Notes: generated by a model from the sequence alone, not told the origin. A stretch of DNA of 64,000 bases from Desulfogranum japonicum DSM 18378 (GCF_000429945.1 NZ_AUCV01000008.1:124001-188000); one strand, 5' to 3'. Positions 28,456 to 38,622 are shown, counted from the first letter of the stretch. Numbers and translations: made by a program.

Positions 28456-29869
28456 TTCACTGACCCCAAGGGAAACCGTTGCCGAACTTGACCGCTATAT
28501 TATTGGCCAGGCTGAAGCCAAACGTTCAGTAGCCATCGCCTTACGAAACAGATGGAGGCGTCAACAGGTTGAGCCAGGTTTACGGGAGGAAATTGCTCCT
28601 AAAAATATCATTATGATCGGTCCTACTGGTGTAGGAAAGACTGAAATTGCCCGGCGTCTTGCTCATCTGGCACAAAGCCCTTTTATCAAAGTAGAAGCCT
28701 CAAAATTCACAGAGGTTGGATATGTTGGCCGTGATGTAGAATCTATGGTTCGAGATCTGACCCAGCTTGCTGTAAATATGGTGACAAAAGAGGCTGAAGA
28801 GGGGGTACAGGATCAGGCTACCAAACGAGCAGAAGAACGCTTGCTGGATTTATTGCTCCCACATACTCCCTCTGTTAGACCTTCTCATATGCGAACAGAA
28901 GGTCACCAGCCTGATGTTATAGCCTTGGGATATGGTTCAGGGGCTGAGGGATCGTCTGGTGAAGAACAACGGCAAAACCACGAATCGACACGAGAGCGTT
29001 TCCGAGAAATGCTGCACAAAGGAATGCTCGACGAACGAGAAGTGGAACTTGAAATTGTGGCTCCCTCCGGTACTCCCATGGTGGAAGTTTTTTCCGCTTC
29101 CGGTGTCGAAGATATGCAGAATTCTCTGCAGGATGCTTTCTCACGTTTTTTTCCGAAAAAGAAACAAACCAAAAAAATGAAAGTTCATCAGGCATTTGAA
29201 GCGTTAAAGAAAGAAGAAGCCGAAAGTCTGGTGGATAATGAAAGTGTGGTAGAAAAGGCCATTCGACGTACGGAACAGTCGGGCATCATCTTTCTTGATG
29301 AGATTGATAAAATCGCGTCCCGGGGAGGTGGTAACTCCGGAACTCCTGAAGTCTCCAGGGAAGGTGTGCAACGTGATTTATTGCCGATTGTGGAAGGGGC
29401 AACCGTGACTACCAAATATGGGCCCGTAAAAACAGATCATATTTTATTTATTGCCAGTGGAGCTTTCCACCTGTGTAAACCATCTGATCTTGTCCCTGAG
29501 TTGCAGGGCCGTTTCCCCATCAGGGTAAATTTAAATGCCCTTGGAGAAGAAGAATTTTTCCGTATTCTGACCGAACCTCAAAATGCTCTGATCAGGCAGT
29601 ATAAGGCGTTGCTGGCAACAGAGGATATAGATCTCCAGTTCACCGAAGACGCAATTCGTGAGATGGCCAGGCTTGCAGCACATGTAAATCAGAAGACAGA
29701 AGATATAGGTGCCCGTCGACTGCACACTATATTGGAAAGAGTTTTAGACGAACTCTCTTTTAATGCCACTGATCAAGAAGAACTGACATTTACAGTGACT
29801 GCAGAGTATGTCCGAAAACAACTTGCTGATATCTCCGATAATGAAGATCTGAGCCGTTATATTTTATAA
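28442..29869 (+). CDS. hslU: ATP-dependent protease ATPase subunit HslU
   Basis: The AAA+ unfoldase that feeds substrates to HslV. The ATG at 28442 ([19 protein letters not shown]) lies inside hslV, and no ribosome site precedes it, so reinitiation from hslV is likely. The longer frame to 28343 only repeats hslV sequence in another frame. Motifs: [18 protein letters not shown], Walker [12 protein letters not shown], the pore GYVGRD, a long charged I-domain, Walker [12 protein letters not shown] and sensor 2 [10 protein letters not shown]. The C-terminal tail LSRYIL fits the hook that activates HslV. Confidence 0.97.
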   Translation: MNVINSLTPRETVAELDRYIIGQAEAKRSVAIALRNRWRRQQVEPGLREEIAPKNIIMIGPTGVGKTEIARRLAHLAQSPFIKVEASKFTEVGYVGRDVESMVRDLTQLAVNMVTKEAEEGVQDQATKRAEERLLDLLLPHTPSVRPSHMRTEGHQPDVIALGYGSGAEGSSGEEQRQNHESTRERFREMLHKGMLDEREVELEIVAPSGTPMVEVFSASGVEDMQNSLQDAFSRFFPKKKQTKKMKVHQAFEALKKEEAESLVDNESVVEKAIRRTEQSGIIFLDEIDKIASRGGGNSGTPEVSREGVQRDLLPIVEGATVTTKYGPVKTDHILFIASGAFHLCKPSDLVPELQGRFPIRVNLNALGEEEFFRILTEPQNALIRQYKALLATEDIDLQFTEDAIREMARLAAHVNQKTEDIGARRLHTILERVLDELSFNATDQEELTFTVTAEYVRKQLADISDNEDLSRYIL

Positions 29870-29911
29870 TATGTGTCGGAATATGTCACATAAAGAAGGA
29901 GAAGATAGGCT

Positions 29912-30442
29912 GTGAGCACCAGGTATGATCCTGACCTCAAGTATTGCCCGCAATGTGGTGAAGAGTACCAGAAACATGCCAGTCGTTGCGTCGACTGTTC
30001 AGTGCTGCTTCTTTCTGGTACCCGGATGGTAAAACGGCAGAGGCTGAAAGAACAGCATGAGATGGGGCGGATGCAACCTATTGAAAAAGGTGAACCGCTG
30101 CTGCCTGTGCAGCATGGAAATATATTGCATATAAAACAGTTACAAGCTGAACTGAGACGTGTTCACCTTGTAAGCATGGTAAGCAATAATGAAGAACAAA
30201 CATGTGGTAAGAGCTGTTGCCAGCCCGAGGTAACTCTTTATGTTCGTGAGGCAGATTATGCTGATGTCACGGCCTTCTTGCAACGACAACATGCAGTAGC
30301 AACGGGCTTGGCCGACCACGATACACGTTATATTGAATCTGTTTTTGATCAAGACATGGCAGAGGTAATCTGTCCTGCCTGCGGTCATGCTTTCGAACCG
30401 ACAAGTACAACCTGTCCGGATTGCGGACTATGCCTTGCCTGA
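29912..30442 (+). CDS. Protein with two terminal zinc ribbons, function unknown
   Basis: A 176-residue cytoplasmic protein that I do not recognise beyond its zinc sites. The N-terminal ribbon uses Cys12, 15, 26 and 29 (YCPQCG... RCVDCS). The C-terminal ribbon uses Cys154, 157, 168 and 171 (ICPACG... CPDCG). The middle has a small alpha/beta section with VTLYVREADYADVTAFLQR, a layout seen in DUF2007-like proteins, and the unpaired cluster CGKSCC. The GTG start follows AGAAGGAGAAG. It is 42 bases after hslU and may be its last co-transcribed gene. Confidence 0.7.
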   Translation: MSTRYDPDLKYCPQCGEEYQKHASRCVDCSVLLLSGTRMVKRQRLKEQHEMGRMQPIEKGEPLLPVQHGNILHIKQLQAELRRVHLVSMVSNNEEQTCGKSCCQPEVTLYVREADYADVTAFLQRQHAVATGLADHDTRYIESVFDQDMAEVICPACGHAFEPTSTTCPDCGLCLA

Positions 30443-30506
30443 TTTTTCCTGAGTAGTAAATGAGGTTGAGTTCTTAGTGAATAGTCAGCCTTGAAAGGAA
30501 ATTTTG

Positions 30507-30537
30507 GAATACAGGTGAAAGTTTTTCACCTGTATTC
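30507..30537. terminator. Perfect 14-bp hairpin between convergent genes
   Basis: GAATACAGGTGAAA (30507-30520) is exactly complementary to TTTCACCTGTATTC (30524-30537), with a 3-base loop. It lies between the zinc-ribbon gene and the convergent dnaE end. No T-run follows on either strand, but the stem is very stable and could stop or protect both transcripts. Confidence 0.6.
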
Positions 30538-30618
30538 TATATGTGGGTCCTAATCTGTGAGAAGGGATTCGTACTGTTTGAGTTGGCGGCTTTACTTTAT
30601 AGTAATAAATAGTCGTTG

Positions 30619-33600
30619 CTAATTGGCGGCTTTCTGCTGTTTGAACTTGCCATTTCCCTTACGCCGTCCACTTTCTACGGGACGCATTTGCAGTTGCAGG
30701 GCATTGTTACCGCAAAGCTGCCCAATCTCCTTAAAAAACTGCGGGCAGGGTCGAATGGTGAGATCTTTTAGGATGTCTATATCCACCTCACCCCTGCCAT
30801 CAAAGTGAAGAGTAAGATGTAAAGGTGTGGAACCGTGGTACTGGTAAAGGAGTTCCTTAACCTGTACCATATGCTGCCTTGATGTCGCATTTGCCTGTAA
30901 TGTAATCTGGGCCTTTTCAGTATAGCGCTCTATGGCTGCATCTAATTCATGAATTTCCTGCGCAATAATTTTAGCCCCCCGCTCACCCACCTGTACGTCG
31001 CCAAGTACGATGAGCGGCTTTTCGCTACGCAGGAGTTCAGAACATTCTGCGAATGTTGATGGAAAAACAATAACCTCCATCTTTCCTGTCATGTCTTCCA
31101 CAGAGATAAATGCCATCCGGTCACCTTTTTTGGAGCGGTGTTCCTTGTAGCTATTTACGAGACCGCCAATGCGAATTGGCTGTCCGTCGTGCCAGTTTTC
31201 AGATTGATCAATTGCAGAGTCAGCAACAAGCATCAGATCCTTATTCACTCCTTCAAGTGGATGCCCGGTGAGAAAAAAACCTATGGTTTCCTTCTCACTT
31301 GCCAACCGATCAAGGTCCGGCCATTCCTCGATGTCAGGAAGTTGAATTTCTTCAGGCTGCGCTGGATCGCTAGTAGCCGCACTGCCCAGTGAAAACAGGC
31401 TCATCTGACCGCTGAGCCGATCCCTCTGTACGGCCTTTGCCTGCTCCAACGCCTGATCAAGCACGGCCATGAATTGTGCCCGCTTCCCCCCCATGGAATC
31501 AAAAGCTCCGGCTTTTATCAGACTTTCAATCACCTTGCGATTGACCTTTGCCGTGTCAATTCGATTGCAAAAATCGGTGAATGAATGAAATTGTCCGTTC
31601 TGTTCGCGTTCTGCCAGGATGAAATCCAGGGCAGCCCCCCCAACGTTTTTTACTGCGGCAAGTCCAAATCGAATGCGATCGTTAATTACCGTAAAATCAT
31701 TGTATGATTCATTAATATCAGGAGGAAGCACGTCAATTTGTTGAAGCCTGCATTCGTTAATGTATTTGACGACCTTATCTGTATTGTCTACATCACAACT
31801 GAGAAGAGCTGCAAAAAATTGGGATGGATAATGTGCCTTGAGATAGGCTGTCTGATATGCTACCAGTGCATATGCTGCGGAGTGTGATTTATTGAAACCA
31901 TAGCCTGCAAATTTTGCCATGAGATCAAAAATGTACTTTGCTTTATCCTCTGGTACATTGAGTTCTTTAGCTCCTGCCATGAATTTTTCACGTTCTTCCT
32001 CCATGACCTCTGGAATTTTTTTCCCCATGGCCCTACGAAGAATATCGGCATCACCCAGGCTATATCCTGCCAGGATATTGGAAATTTTCATTACCTGTTC
32101 CTGGTATACGATAACCCCATAGGTCTCTTCAAGTACAGGCTTGATTTGTGGAAGAGGATAGTCTGGTGGTCTGCGTCCGTGTTTTGTTTCAACAAAGGTG
32201 TCAACCATCCCGGAATCCAATGGGCCTGGACGGTAAAGTGCAACCAGTGCGATAAGATCCGTGAATTGCTCAGGATGCATTTTGACCAGGAGCTCTCGCA
32301 TACCGTCGCTTTCCAATTGAAAGACTCCAAGACTGTCACCTCTGCAGAGAAGATCGTAGCTTTTGGGGTCATCCATGGGGATTTTACTCAGGTCAACGGA
32401 GGTTCCTACATCAAATTTGATCAGTTTCAGAGCTCGATCAATGACTGTCAGGGTTTTTAATCCGAGAAAATCGAACTTTATCAGTCCGGTTTTCTCTGTG
32501 TATTTCATGTCATATTGAGTCAGGATTTCCTTGTTCGGGCCAATACATACCGGGAGGTAATCCACCAGCGGGGTAGGGGAGATAACCACCCCGGCGGCAT
32601 GGGTCGATTTATGCCTGGAAAGTCCTTCCAACGATTTAGCTACGGTAAGCAGGTTGCGGATTTCCTTATCCTGCATAGCATCCCGTAGCCTGGGTTCCTT
32701 ATCAATAGCTTTTTTCAGTGTGATTTTAAGCTCTTCTGGTACCAATTTGGCAACCTTGTCAACCACTGGCAAGGGCACTTCCAGAACTCTTCCCACATCA
32801 CGGAGAACGGCCCTGGCTTTCATGGAGCCATAGGCAACGATTTGGGCAACGTAATCGTCACCACCGTATTTATTGCGCACGTAATCTATAACTTCGTCCC
32901 TTCGGTCTTTGCAGAAATCCACATCAAAGTCAGGCATGGACATGCGCTCGACATTGAGAAAACGCTCAAAAATCAAACCATATGGGATGGGGTCTATATC
33001 CGTTATTTTGAGACAGAATGCGGCCAGGCTGCCTGCACCGGAGCCACGTCCAGGACCTACGGGAATATCCTGTTCTTTTGCCCATGTTATAAAATCTGCT
33101 ACTATGAGAAAGTATCCGGAAAAACCCATTTGCTTGATAACACCGATTTCCATGGTTAATCGGTCTACATATGCCTGCTCCAGTTCTTTGTCGACTTCCT
33201 GCATTTCACGGAGATGATTTAACCTGGCTTTCAGGCCATCCCAACAGCCCTGTTCAAAAAGTGTCTCTAGAGTTTGCCCTTCTGGAACTGGAAAAATAGG
33301 AAAATAATGTTTTCCAAATTCCAGTTGTAGATCACATCGTTCGGCGACTTCCAGTGTATTGGCGATAGCCTGTGGACAGTAGCTGAACTGCCTGGCCATT
33401 TCTTCGGCTGATTTGAAATACAATTCCTGGGTTGGAAAGCGAAACCTGTCGGGATCGGTAATTGTTTTGCCTGTTTGGATGGAAAGAAGCACCTCGTGCG
33501 CATAGGCTTCTTCGGCTGTCAAATAGTGGCAGTCGTTAGTTGCAACAAGTTTGATGTCCAGTTCTTCGGCAAGTTGCATTAAGCCTTTGTTGGCTATGGT

Positions 33601-34146
33601 TTGTTCTGGAATCGAGTTTTCCTGTAGTTCAAGATAAAAACGGTCACCAAATACTTCTTTGTATTGCAGGGCTTTTGCCTTGGCTTCTTCCGGGTTGTTG
33701 TGAGTGATTCGGTAAGGTATTTCACCATGCAGGCATGCAGTAAGGACAATAAGGCCTTCATGGTGCTGAAACAGGGTCGGGGTATCAATCCTTGGTTTGT
33801 AGTAGAACCCCCTGGTCTGAGCCAGTGAGGCGAGTTTCATAAGGTTTCGATATCCTGTTTCATTCATGGCCAGGGCAACAAGATGAAAATTGTGGCCAGC
33901 GGATCGATCATGGAGAAGCATATCTTTTTCAGAGATATAAAACTCACAGCCAACCAAAGGGCGAAGTCCTTTTTTCTTAGCTTTTTCGTAAAATTGCAGA
34001 CCGCCGTACATCGCTCCATGGTCAGTCAGCGCCACAGCCTCCATGTTAAATTCTTTGGCTTTGGCAATAAGGTCTTCCAGGCGTATCGCGCCGTCAAGCA
34101 TTGAAAATTGGCTGTGAACATGCAAATGTACAAATGGTGCACTCAT
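30619..34146 (-). CDS. dnaE: DNA polymerase III alpha subunit
   Basis: The replicative polymerase catalytic subunit, 1175 residues, near the E. coli length. It starts with the PHP domain (FVHLHVHSQFSMLDGAI). The polymerase active site shows VGPGRGSGAGSLAAFCL and MPDFDVDFCKDRRDEVI with the metal-binding Asp pair. KHGRRPPDYPLPQ and KSHSAAYALVAYQTAYLKAHYP mark the fingers and thumb. An HhH motif, an OB-fold (IRIGGLVNSYKEH) and a beta-clamp-like stretch DRLSGQMSLFSLG follow. I see no intein or frame break. It is transcribed alone on the reverse strand. Confidence 0.97.
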   Translation of the reverse strand: MSAPFVHLHVHSQFSMLDGAIRLEDLIAKAKEFNMEAVALTDHGAMYGGLQFYEKAKKKGLRPLVGCEFYISEKDMLLHDRSAGHNFHLVALAMNETGYRNLMKLASLAQTRGFYYKPRIDTPTLFQHHEGLIVLTACLHGEIPYRITHNNPEEAKAKALQYKEVFGDRFYLELQENSIPEQTIANKGLMQLAEELDIKLVATNDCHYLTAEEAYAHEVLLSIQTGKTITDPDRFRFPTQELYFKSAEEMARQFSYCPQAIANTLEVAERCDLQLEFGKHYFPIFPVPEGQTLETLFEQGCWDGLKARLNHLREMQEVDKELEQAYVDRLTMEIGVIKQMGFSGYFLIVADFITWAKEQDIPVGPGRGSGAGSLAAFCLKITDIDPIPYGLIFERFLNVERMSMPDFDVDFCKDRRDEVIDYVRNKYGGDDYVAQIVAYGSMKARAVLRDVGRVLEVPLPVVDKVAKLVPEELKITLKKAIDKEPRLRDAMQDKEIRNLLTVAKSLEGLSRHKSTHAAGVVISPTPLVDYLPVCIGPNKEILTQYDMKYTEKTGLIKFDFLGLKTLTVIDRALKLIKFDVGTSVDLSKIPMDDPKSYDLLCRGDSLGVFQLESDGMRELLVKMHPEQFTDLIALVALYRPGPLDSGMVDTFVETKHGRRPPDYPLPQIKPVLEETYGVIVYQEQVMKISNILAGYSLGDADILRRAMGKKIPEVMEEEREKFMAGAKELNVPEDKAKYIFDLMAKFAGYGFNKSHSAAYALVAYQTAYLKAHYPSQFFAALLSCDVDNTDKVVKYINECRLQQIDVLPPDINESYNDFTVINDRIRFGLAAVKNVGGAALDFILAEREQNGQFHSFTDFCNRIDTAKVNRKVIESLIKAGAFDSMGGKRAQFMAVLDQALEQAKAVQRDRLSGQMSLFSLGSAATSDPAQPEEIQLPDIEEWPDLDRLASEKETIGFFLTGHPLEGVNKDLMLVADSAIDQSENWHDGQPIRIGGLVNSYKEHRSKKGDRMAFISVEDMTGKMEVIVFPSTFAECSELLRSEKPLIVLGDVQVGERGAKIIAQEIHELDAAIERYTEKAQITLQANATSRQHMVQVKELLYQYHGSTPLHLTLHFDGRGEVDIDILKDLTIRPCPQFFKEIGQLCGNNALQLQMRPVESGRRKGNGKFKQQKAAN

Positions 34147-34275
34147 AATTGTATATTATTAAAAAATTCGTATTAAAGGTTTGTAAGAGGTGAAATACTG
34201 TCTGCTGAACCTGGGAAAGTAGCCGTTTCGTTTGGTAAAAGATTCTGAAAAAATCTAAGTACTACAATAAAAGTA

Positions 34276-35181
34276 TTAATGAGGGAATCCGATTATGGCG
34301 TCAAGAAGGGCTCCGTCAAAGCTTGTCTTATCTATTTGTGCGCCAGTTACATTTGCCCTTATAAGGTTTGCTCCCTGGAGATTTGCTCCTCGAAGATCGG
34401 CATCCTGAAGGTTTGCACCAGGAAGGTTGGCTACCCTTAAATCAGCATTGCGCAAATCTGCCCCCTGAAGGTTTGCCCTGCGAAGGTTGGAGTGGGAGAG
34501 GTCGGCAGCATAGAGTTGCGCACCTTTGAGGTTTGCTTCAATTAAATCAGCCCGTGAGAGATTTGCGCCTTCCAGGTTACAACCGGGACAATTTTTAGCA
34601 ATCCATTTCACTGTGTTGTGGATATCTTGTTTATTATCTGTATGGTGCTGTTCAGCTTTTTTGGAGGCTTGCTCATCCAACCCTGGCGCTGCTGTTTCCT
34701 CCTGTGTGGTCGTTTCCCTGGTTGCCTGTAATGCATTGCGATAGCTTCTTTTTCCCGCTTTTTCGGTTCGGTGGAGTCTCTGGCTGTCTCCTGAAAATGC
34801 CTTGGCAGTATAGACAAGTACAGCAGAAGCATTGGCGAGGTGATAGGTATTTTCAGCACGGTAGAGGGTGTAACAGCGAAGGTCACCATGCCACCATTTT
34901 CGCATGCGAAAACAAAGCTCTCCATCAACACTAACATCCCATTTTCCTGTATCTTGGTTTGCCTGTATGTCTTTGGCCGCTATATGTCCGGACTCCTGAA
35001 AGTAGAGAGATATATCTTCCCCTGCGTTTCGTATAGATAGGGTGTTGCCGTTTATGAGGGAGTAAAGTTCCTGTGCATTGAGAAGCTGTGCGTTTTCCCG
35101 TTCCAGGAGGGTGTTCACGGTGACAGGAGCGCAACCTGTCAGAAAGAGGATCAAGCTGAAACAAACAAGTGTTCTCATCAT
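34276..35181 (-). CDS. Pentapeptide-repeat lipoprotein with DUF995-like N-terminal domain
   Basis: The chosen start at 35181 (MMRTLVCFSLILFLTGC) gives a lipoprotein signal with Cys17; the frame goes on to 35289 without a signal. Residues 20-110 have the pattern LYSLINGNTLSI, G-x-W-x-V-x-x-D-G-x-L-C-F and CYTLYRAE seen in DUF995-like proteins. A charged, Gln/Glu-rich linker follows. From about residue 205 a run of A(D/N)LxxANL pentapeptides (about 18 units) predicts a right-handed square beta-helix. The protein is probably outer-membrane or periplasmic. Function is unknown; pentapeptide folds can mimic DNA or act as scaffolds. Confidence 0.8.
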   Translation of the reverse strand: MMRTLVCFSLILFLTGCAPVTVNTLLERENAQLLNAQELYSLINGNTLSIRNAGEDISLYFQESGHIAAKDIQANQDTGKWDVSVDGELCFRMRKWWHGDLRCYTLYRAENTYHLANASAVLVYTAKAFSGDSQRLHRTEKAGKRSYRNALQATRETTTQEETAAPGLDEQASKKAEQHHTDNKQDIHNTVKWIAKNCPGCNLEGANLSRADLIEANLKGAQLYAADLSHSNLRRANLQGADLRNADLRVANLPGANLQDADLRGANLQGANLIRANVTGAQIDKTSFDGALLDAIIGFPH

Positions 35182-35625
35182 AACCTGTAGGAGTTTAGGT
35201 GTTATTCTTGGCAGCTGAATAAAGTGTCTGCAACTACAATAGCGCAGGAAATGAGAAAAAAAGAAATATTTCACACTCAATGTTCGCATGACATAGACTA
35301 CTGAAATCGCGAAATATGACGTTAATTCGATATGAGGTCACAGGGTAAAAAACGCCTTCAATGCCAGTAATGATAAATGTACTGTCCCGATAGATAATCT
35401 TTTGAATGCGGATAAAGGCTGTTTTGTACAGGCATTGAAATGCTCCTATCCATCGATCTGCTGCCGTGCGTTGTGTGTAAGCAATGAAAGGCTGGAGTCA
35501 GGATGCAGGGAGCATGAATGATTGCATCAGTGAAACAACTCTTTCTGAAACAACCTGATTGCAATTAAGCATATAATATGCCACGTCCTCATCGGTTTGG
35601 CTATGATCTTTTGACAGAAAAAGGA
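35182..35625. other. Intergenic region without a recognised gene
   Basis: About 440 bases between the end of the MotA-like gene and the start of the pentapeptide lipoprotein, both on the reverse strand. Short frames here show no family features. I see no large hairpin or repeat in it. It probably holds the promoter of the lipoprotein gene. Confidence 0.4.
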
Positions 35626-36462
35626 TCATCCTTTGAGATCAATGAATTGGCCTGTGTCTTTATCCCGTATGTTGAATCGTTCTCTGATCTTGGCCAGTGG
35701 TACAAGGTCGTCCTTTCTTTCAGATGGGGTGAGAAAAGAAAGTAATTTAGTCCTTAATATGGTTGGATTGAGTTCGCTTTCAATGGCAATGATACCCTCA
35801 AGGATAATTTTTTGAAGAAGAAGCTCATGGTTAGTTCGTTCCCGTAAATTGGAGGCAAAGGGAATAAAAAAGAAATTAGCTAGTACCAGTCCATAGAGGG
35901 TTGAGGTAAGAGCAACAGGTACAGTGCGTAAGATAACTGAAGTATCGCCGATGCCAGCCAGCATCGAGATTAATCCGACCACTGAACCGATGATGCCGAA
36001 AGCCGGTAAAAAATCGCCTATTGTTCGAAGAACCCGTTCACTGTCTTCCCTGCGCATTTTAAAAAAATACATCTCAGTGTTGAGAATATCCCGAATCTGG
36101 TAAGGTTCATAATTATCAACCAGGCACCCAAGTCCCCTGCGGAGAAAAAGAATAGATGTTTCATTTTCATCTTCCTGCAGGGATAGAATGCCCTCTATAC
36201 GGGATTTGATAGCTAAATTTATTAGAATATGAACTATTTCTGTTTCAGAGACTCTACGTTGTGCGTAGGAAGAACGTACAACGTGAAAAACAATTTTCAG
36301 GCGTTGCAAGCGGAAACTGATCAATGCTGCAGACAGACTGCCACCGATTACAATTAATAGTCCTGTAAGGTTAAAGTAGAGACTGAGGTTGCCTTTGAGA
36401 ACAAACCCAGTGATAAAAATCGACATACAAAGGATAAGCCCTATTAAGTTTCGTCGTATCAT
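35626..36462 (-). CDS. MotA/ExbB-type stator-like membrane protein
   Basis: A 278-residue inner-membrane protein with two spans near the N-terminus, a cytoplasmic domain and two further spans. The third span region DFLPAFGIIGSVVGLISML and the fourth VALTSTLYGLVLANFFFIP follow the MotA pattern, in which Pro and Gly/Thr line the ion path. It lies seven bases downstream of a MotB-like gene, so the two surely form one stator. No flagellar gene is nearby. The C-terminal tail DKDTGQFIDLKG is not typical of MotA. It may power flagellar rotation, gliding or another envelope process. Confidence 0.82.
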   Translation of the reverse strand: MIRRNLIGLILCMSIFITGFVLKGNLSLYFNLTGLLIVIGGSLSAALISFRLQRLKIVFHVVRSSYAQRRVSETEIVHILINLAIKSRIEGILSLQEDENETSILFLRRGLGCLVDNYEPYQIRDILNTEMYFFKMRREDSERVLRTIGDFLPAFGIIGSVVGLISMLAGIGDTSVILRTVPVALTSTLYGLVLANFFFIPFASNLRERTNHELLLQKIILEGIIAIESELNPTILRTKLLSFLTPSERKDDLVPLAKIRERFNIRDKDTGQFIDLKG

Positions 36463-36469
36463 TAGTGTA

Positions 36470-37627
36470 TTAAGGCGCAGAGAGTTTGGGTTGATCAGAG
36501 TGTATCACTGGTGGAGTTTCTTTTGAAAGAATAATTTCCACCCGCCTGTTGGCTCTTCTGTTTTCTTCGGTTGTATTGGGTTTGACAGGCCTGAAATAGC
36601 TGAAGCCCGATACTACAATTTGTGAACCGGAAATACCCATCTCCTCGATAAGAAATCTCGCAACTTTACTGGCTCTGGCAACTGAAAGCTCCCAATTGGT
36701 TGGGTATAGAGACGAGTGCATGGGAACTGAATCCGTGTGGCCTACTACATTGATCATATATGGTGTCTGGGCAATGATGGGCGAGAGTTTACCCAGCGAT
36801 ATTTGGGCAGATTGGGTAAGATCGGCTTCTCCGGTTGCAAAAAGAAGGTCTCCTGTAAGGATGATTCGCATTGCTTTATCCGGTATTAGCTCAACAGAGG
36901 CAAATCTTTCCAGTTTTTCTTCAGCAACTGTTAATTGTGATAAATCATAGATTTCTGAAATTATTTCTTTATGTTCCCGCTGTCCTTGTTGCAAGGATTT
37001 CGCTGTAGGGGTGGCTTTATCATCTGTTATTTTTTTCTCAGGCTCTTGCGATATCTCGGGAGATCCAGGCGTTTTTTGAGCTATGGTCAGATCTCCAATA
37101 TTCATGGACGGAGAGATGGGCTTCGGTTGAGGAGTGAGAGGAGGGATAGGGCGATCCTGTACAGGTTCTTCAATAATGTCTGTAATTTCTTCAGGTGTTT
37201 CGGGTTTTGCTGATTCCAGTGTTTTAAGTTTGTCAGCCTTATGTTCAGACAATTGAGGAGATATTGGATGAAACGGAACAGTAAAAGGATCTGTTTTTGG
37301 GGGAACGGAAATGACGGAACCGGACACAACTTCTGGTTTGTCCTGGGAGAGGAACTCTCGATGCGCTAATTGATAGATGAACAAAGTCAGGAAAAGAATA
37401 AACATCGTCATCATCAGATCTGACCATGCAATGGACCAATGAACAGAGCGGGGAGTGCGGGAACGGTAAAAAGAATCTTCAATCACAAATACAGGTTGAG
37501 AAATGGTAGCATGGTAGTCAGCTGGCGGTCGGCTGACAACTTCCTGTATAAGCGGTTCTTCGTCAGATATACCCTTGCTCTGATCTATTGGTATCGCTTC
37601 AGTATCTTTCCTGTTATTATCTTCCAT
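36470..37627 (-). CDS. MotB/OmpA-type stator partner with peptidoglycan-binding domain
   Basis: A 385-residue protein. The single membrane span contains WSDLMMTMFILFLTLFIYQ, whose Asp fits the proton-carrying residue of MotB. A Pro/Glu-rich linker of about 150 residues is much longer than in MotB. The C-terminal OmpA-like domain (FATGEADLTQSAQISLGKL, VVGHTDSVPMHS, ANRRVEI) should bind peptidoglycan. An unusually long N-terminal cytoplasmic tail of about 60 residues precedes the span. Order motB then motA is the reverse of the common motAB operon. Confidence 0.85.
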   Translation of the reverse strand: MEDNNRKDTEAIPIDQSKGISDEEPLIQEVVSRPPADYHATISQPVFVIEDSFYRSRTPRSVHWSIAWSDLMMTMFILFLTLFIYQLAHREFLSQDKPEVVSGSVISVPPKTDPFTVPFHPISPQLSEHKADKLKTLESAKPETPEEITDIIEEPVQDRPIPPLTPQPKPISPSMNIGDLTIAQKTPGSPEISQEPEKKITDDKATPTAKSLQQGQREHKEIISEIYDLSQLTVAEEKLERFASVELIPDKAMRIILTGDLLFATGEADLTQSAQISLGKLSPIIAQTPYMINVVGHTDSVPMHSSLYPTNWELSVARASKVARFLIEEMGISGSQIVVSGFSYFRPVKPNTTEENRRANRRVEIILSKETPPVIHSDQPKLSAP

Positions 37628-37789
37628 ACCATATTATCGGTATTATCGTACTGAAAGAAAAGTACTTTTTTCTTCCTTTATAAAGAAGCAAGAGGAGTAG
37701 CATGGATCAAACAGACAGGTGTCGCGGCAGGTACGGAGTTTTCCTTTGCTGTGATGCCAAAAGGTATTACGGAGAGTAGGTTTTTGAGG

Positions 37790-38602
37790 TCAGGGAGCAA
37801 AAATGGTGCGCGCAAGATAGGATAGACTATGCAAGACATCTTCCACTGAGCGCTGCTCCAAAGTAATAATTGGGAGTTCTTCTTTGTTTTGTAATTCAGA
37901 AAAAAAATTGTCAAAATGAAATATTCCCTGACCAAGAGCAAGATGCTGGTCTGTGCTGCCGTTGTTGTCATGGAGATGCAATTGGCCAAGATGCGGCAAA
38001 AATGCAGAGTACCAATTTTCCCAGGATGTAGTGGAAAAGGCCAGGATATGACCAGTATCGAGACAACATTTAGGATTCAGGGGAGCAAGCCTTTCAAGCA
38101 AGGCCATATGAATAGAAGGTGCATGCTCGTAGGTGTTTTCAAACATCACTGGTACGTGATAACGCTGCGCTGATTCAAGGAGTGGTGTCCATGTTTCTGT
38201 ACAGACATCAAGCCACCTGTTTAAATCCTGGGAATGTTTAAGGTTATTATAGCCAAGATGGCAGACAATGCTTTTCGGCTGGAACACGGGGAGTAAATTG
38301 AATACCAGGGTAAGCTTTTCGCGGGTCACTCGAATGATTTCACGGTCAAAGCCGCCAGGGGTGAGGTCATGAAAGGGGGCATGTAAGGTGCAATGAAGAC
38401 CATGCCTGTTGAGAAGTTCTGCCAACTCAATAAATTCCTGCTGGGGAGTATCCCAGAGATCATTTCCCTCCAAGCCTATTTCCGGTTGGAGGCCATTGTC
38501 AATGAAAGTCGGCAGCAGGTCCGTACGGAGTCTGCTGAAGGGAGCATTTATAAAAATTTTGCCACTAAAACGTCGATAACTTCGAAATTCGTTATGGTAC
38601 AT
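37790..38602 (-). CDS. AP-endonuclease-2/sugar-phosphate isomerase-like TIM barrel protein
   Basis: A 270-residue cytoplasmic TIM barrel. The preferred start is ATG 38602 (MYHNEFRSYRRFSGKIFIN); the longer frame to 38731 runs through a hairpin and into the ferredoxin gene. Likely metal ligands are in LHCTLHAPF, VCHLGYNN, VMFENTYE, CLDTGHILAF and QLHLHDNNGS, the order seen in xylose-isomerase-like proteins. The substrate is unknown. It is the last reverse-strand gene after the MoCo operon, but the hairpin at 38623 separates it, so co-regulation is not certain. Confidence 0.8.
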   Translation of the reverse strand: MYHNEFRSYRRFSGKIFINAPFSRLRTDLLPTFIDNGLQPEIGLEGNDLWDTPQQEFIELAELLNRHGLHCTLHAPFHDLTPGGFDREIIRVTREKLTLVFNLLPVFQPKSIVCHLGYNNLKHSQDLNRWLDVCTETWTPLLESAQRYHVPVMFENTYEHAPSIHMALLERLAPLNPKCCLDTGHILAFSTTSWENWYSAFLPHLGQLHLHDNNGSTDQHLALGQGIFHFDNFFSELQNKEELPIITLEQRSVEDVLHSLSYLARTIFAP

Positions 38603-38622
38603 GGCTCGGGTATATAGATGCT

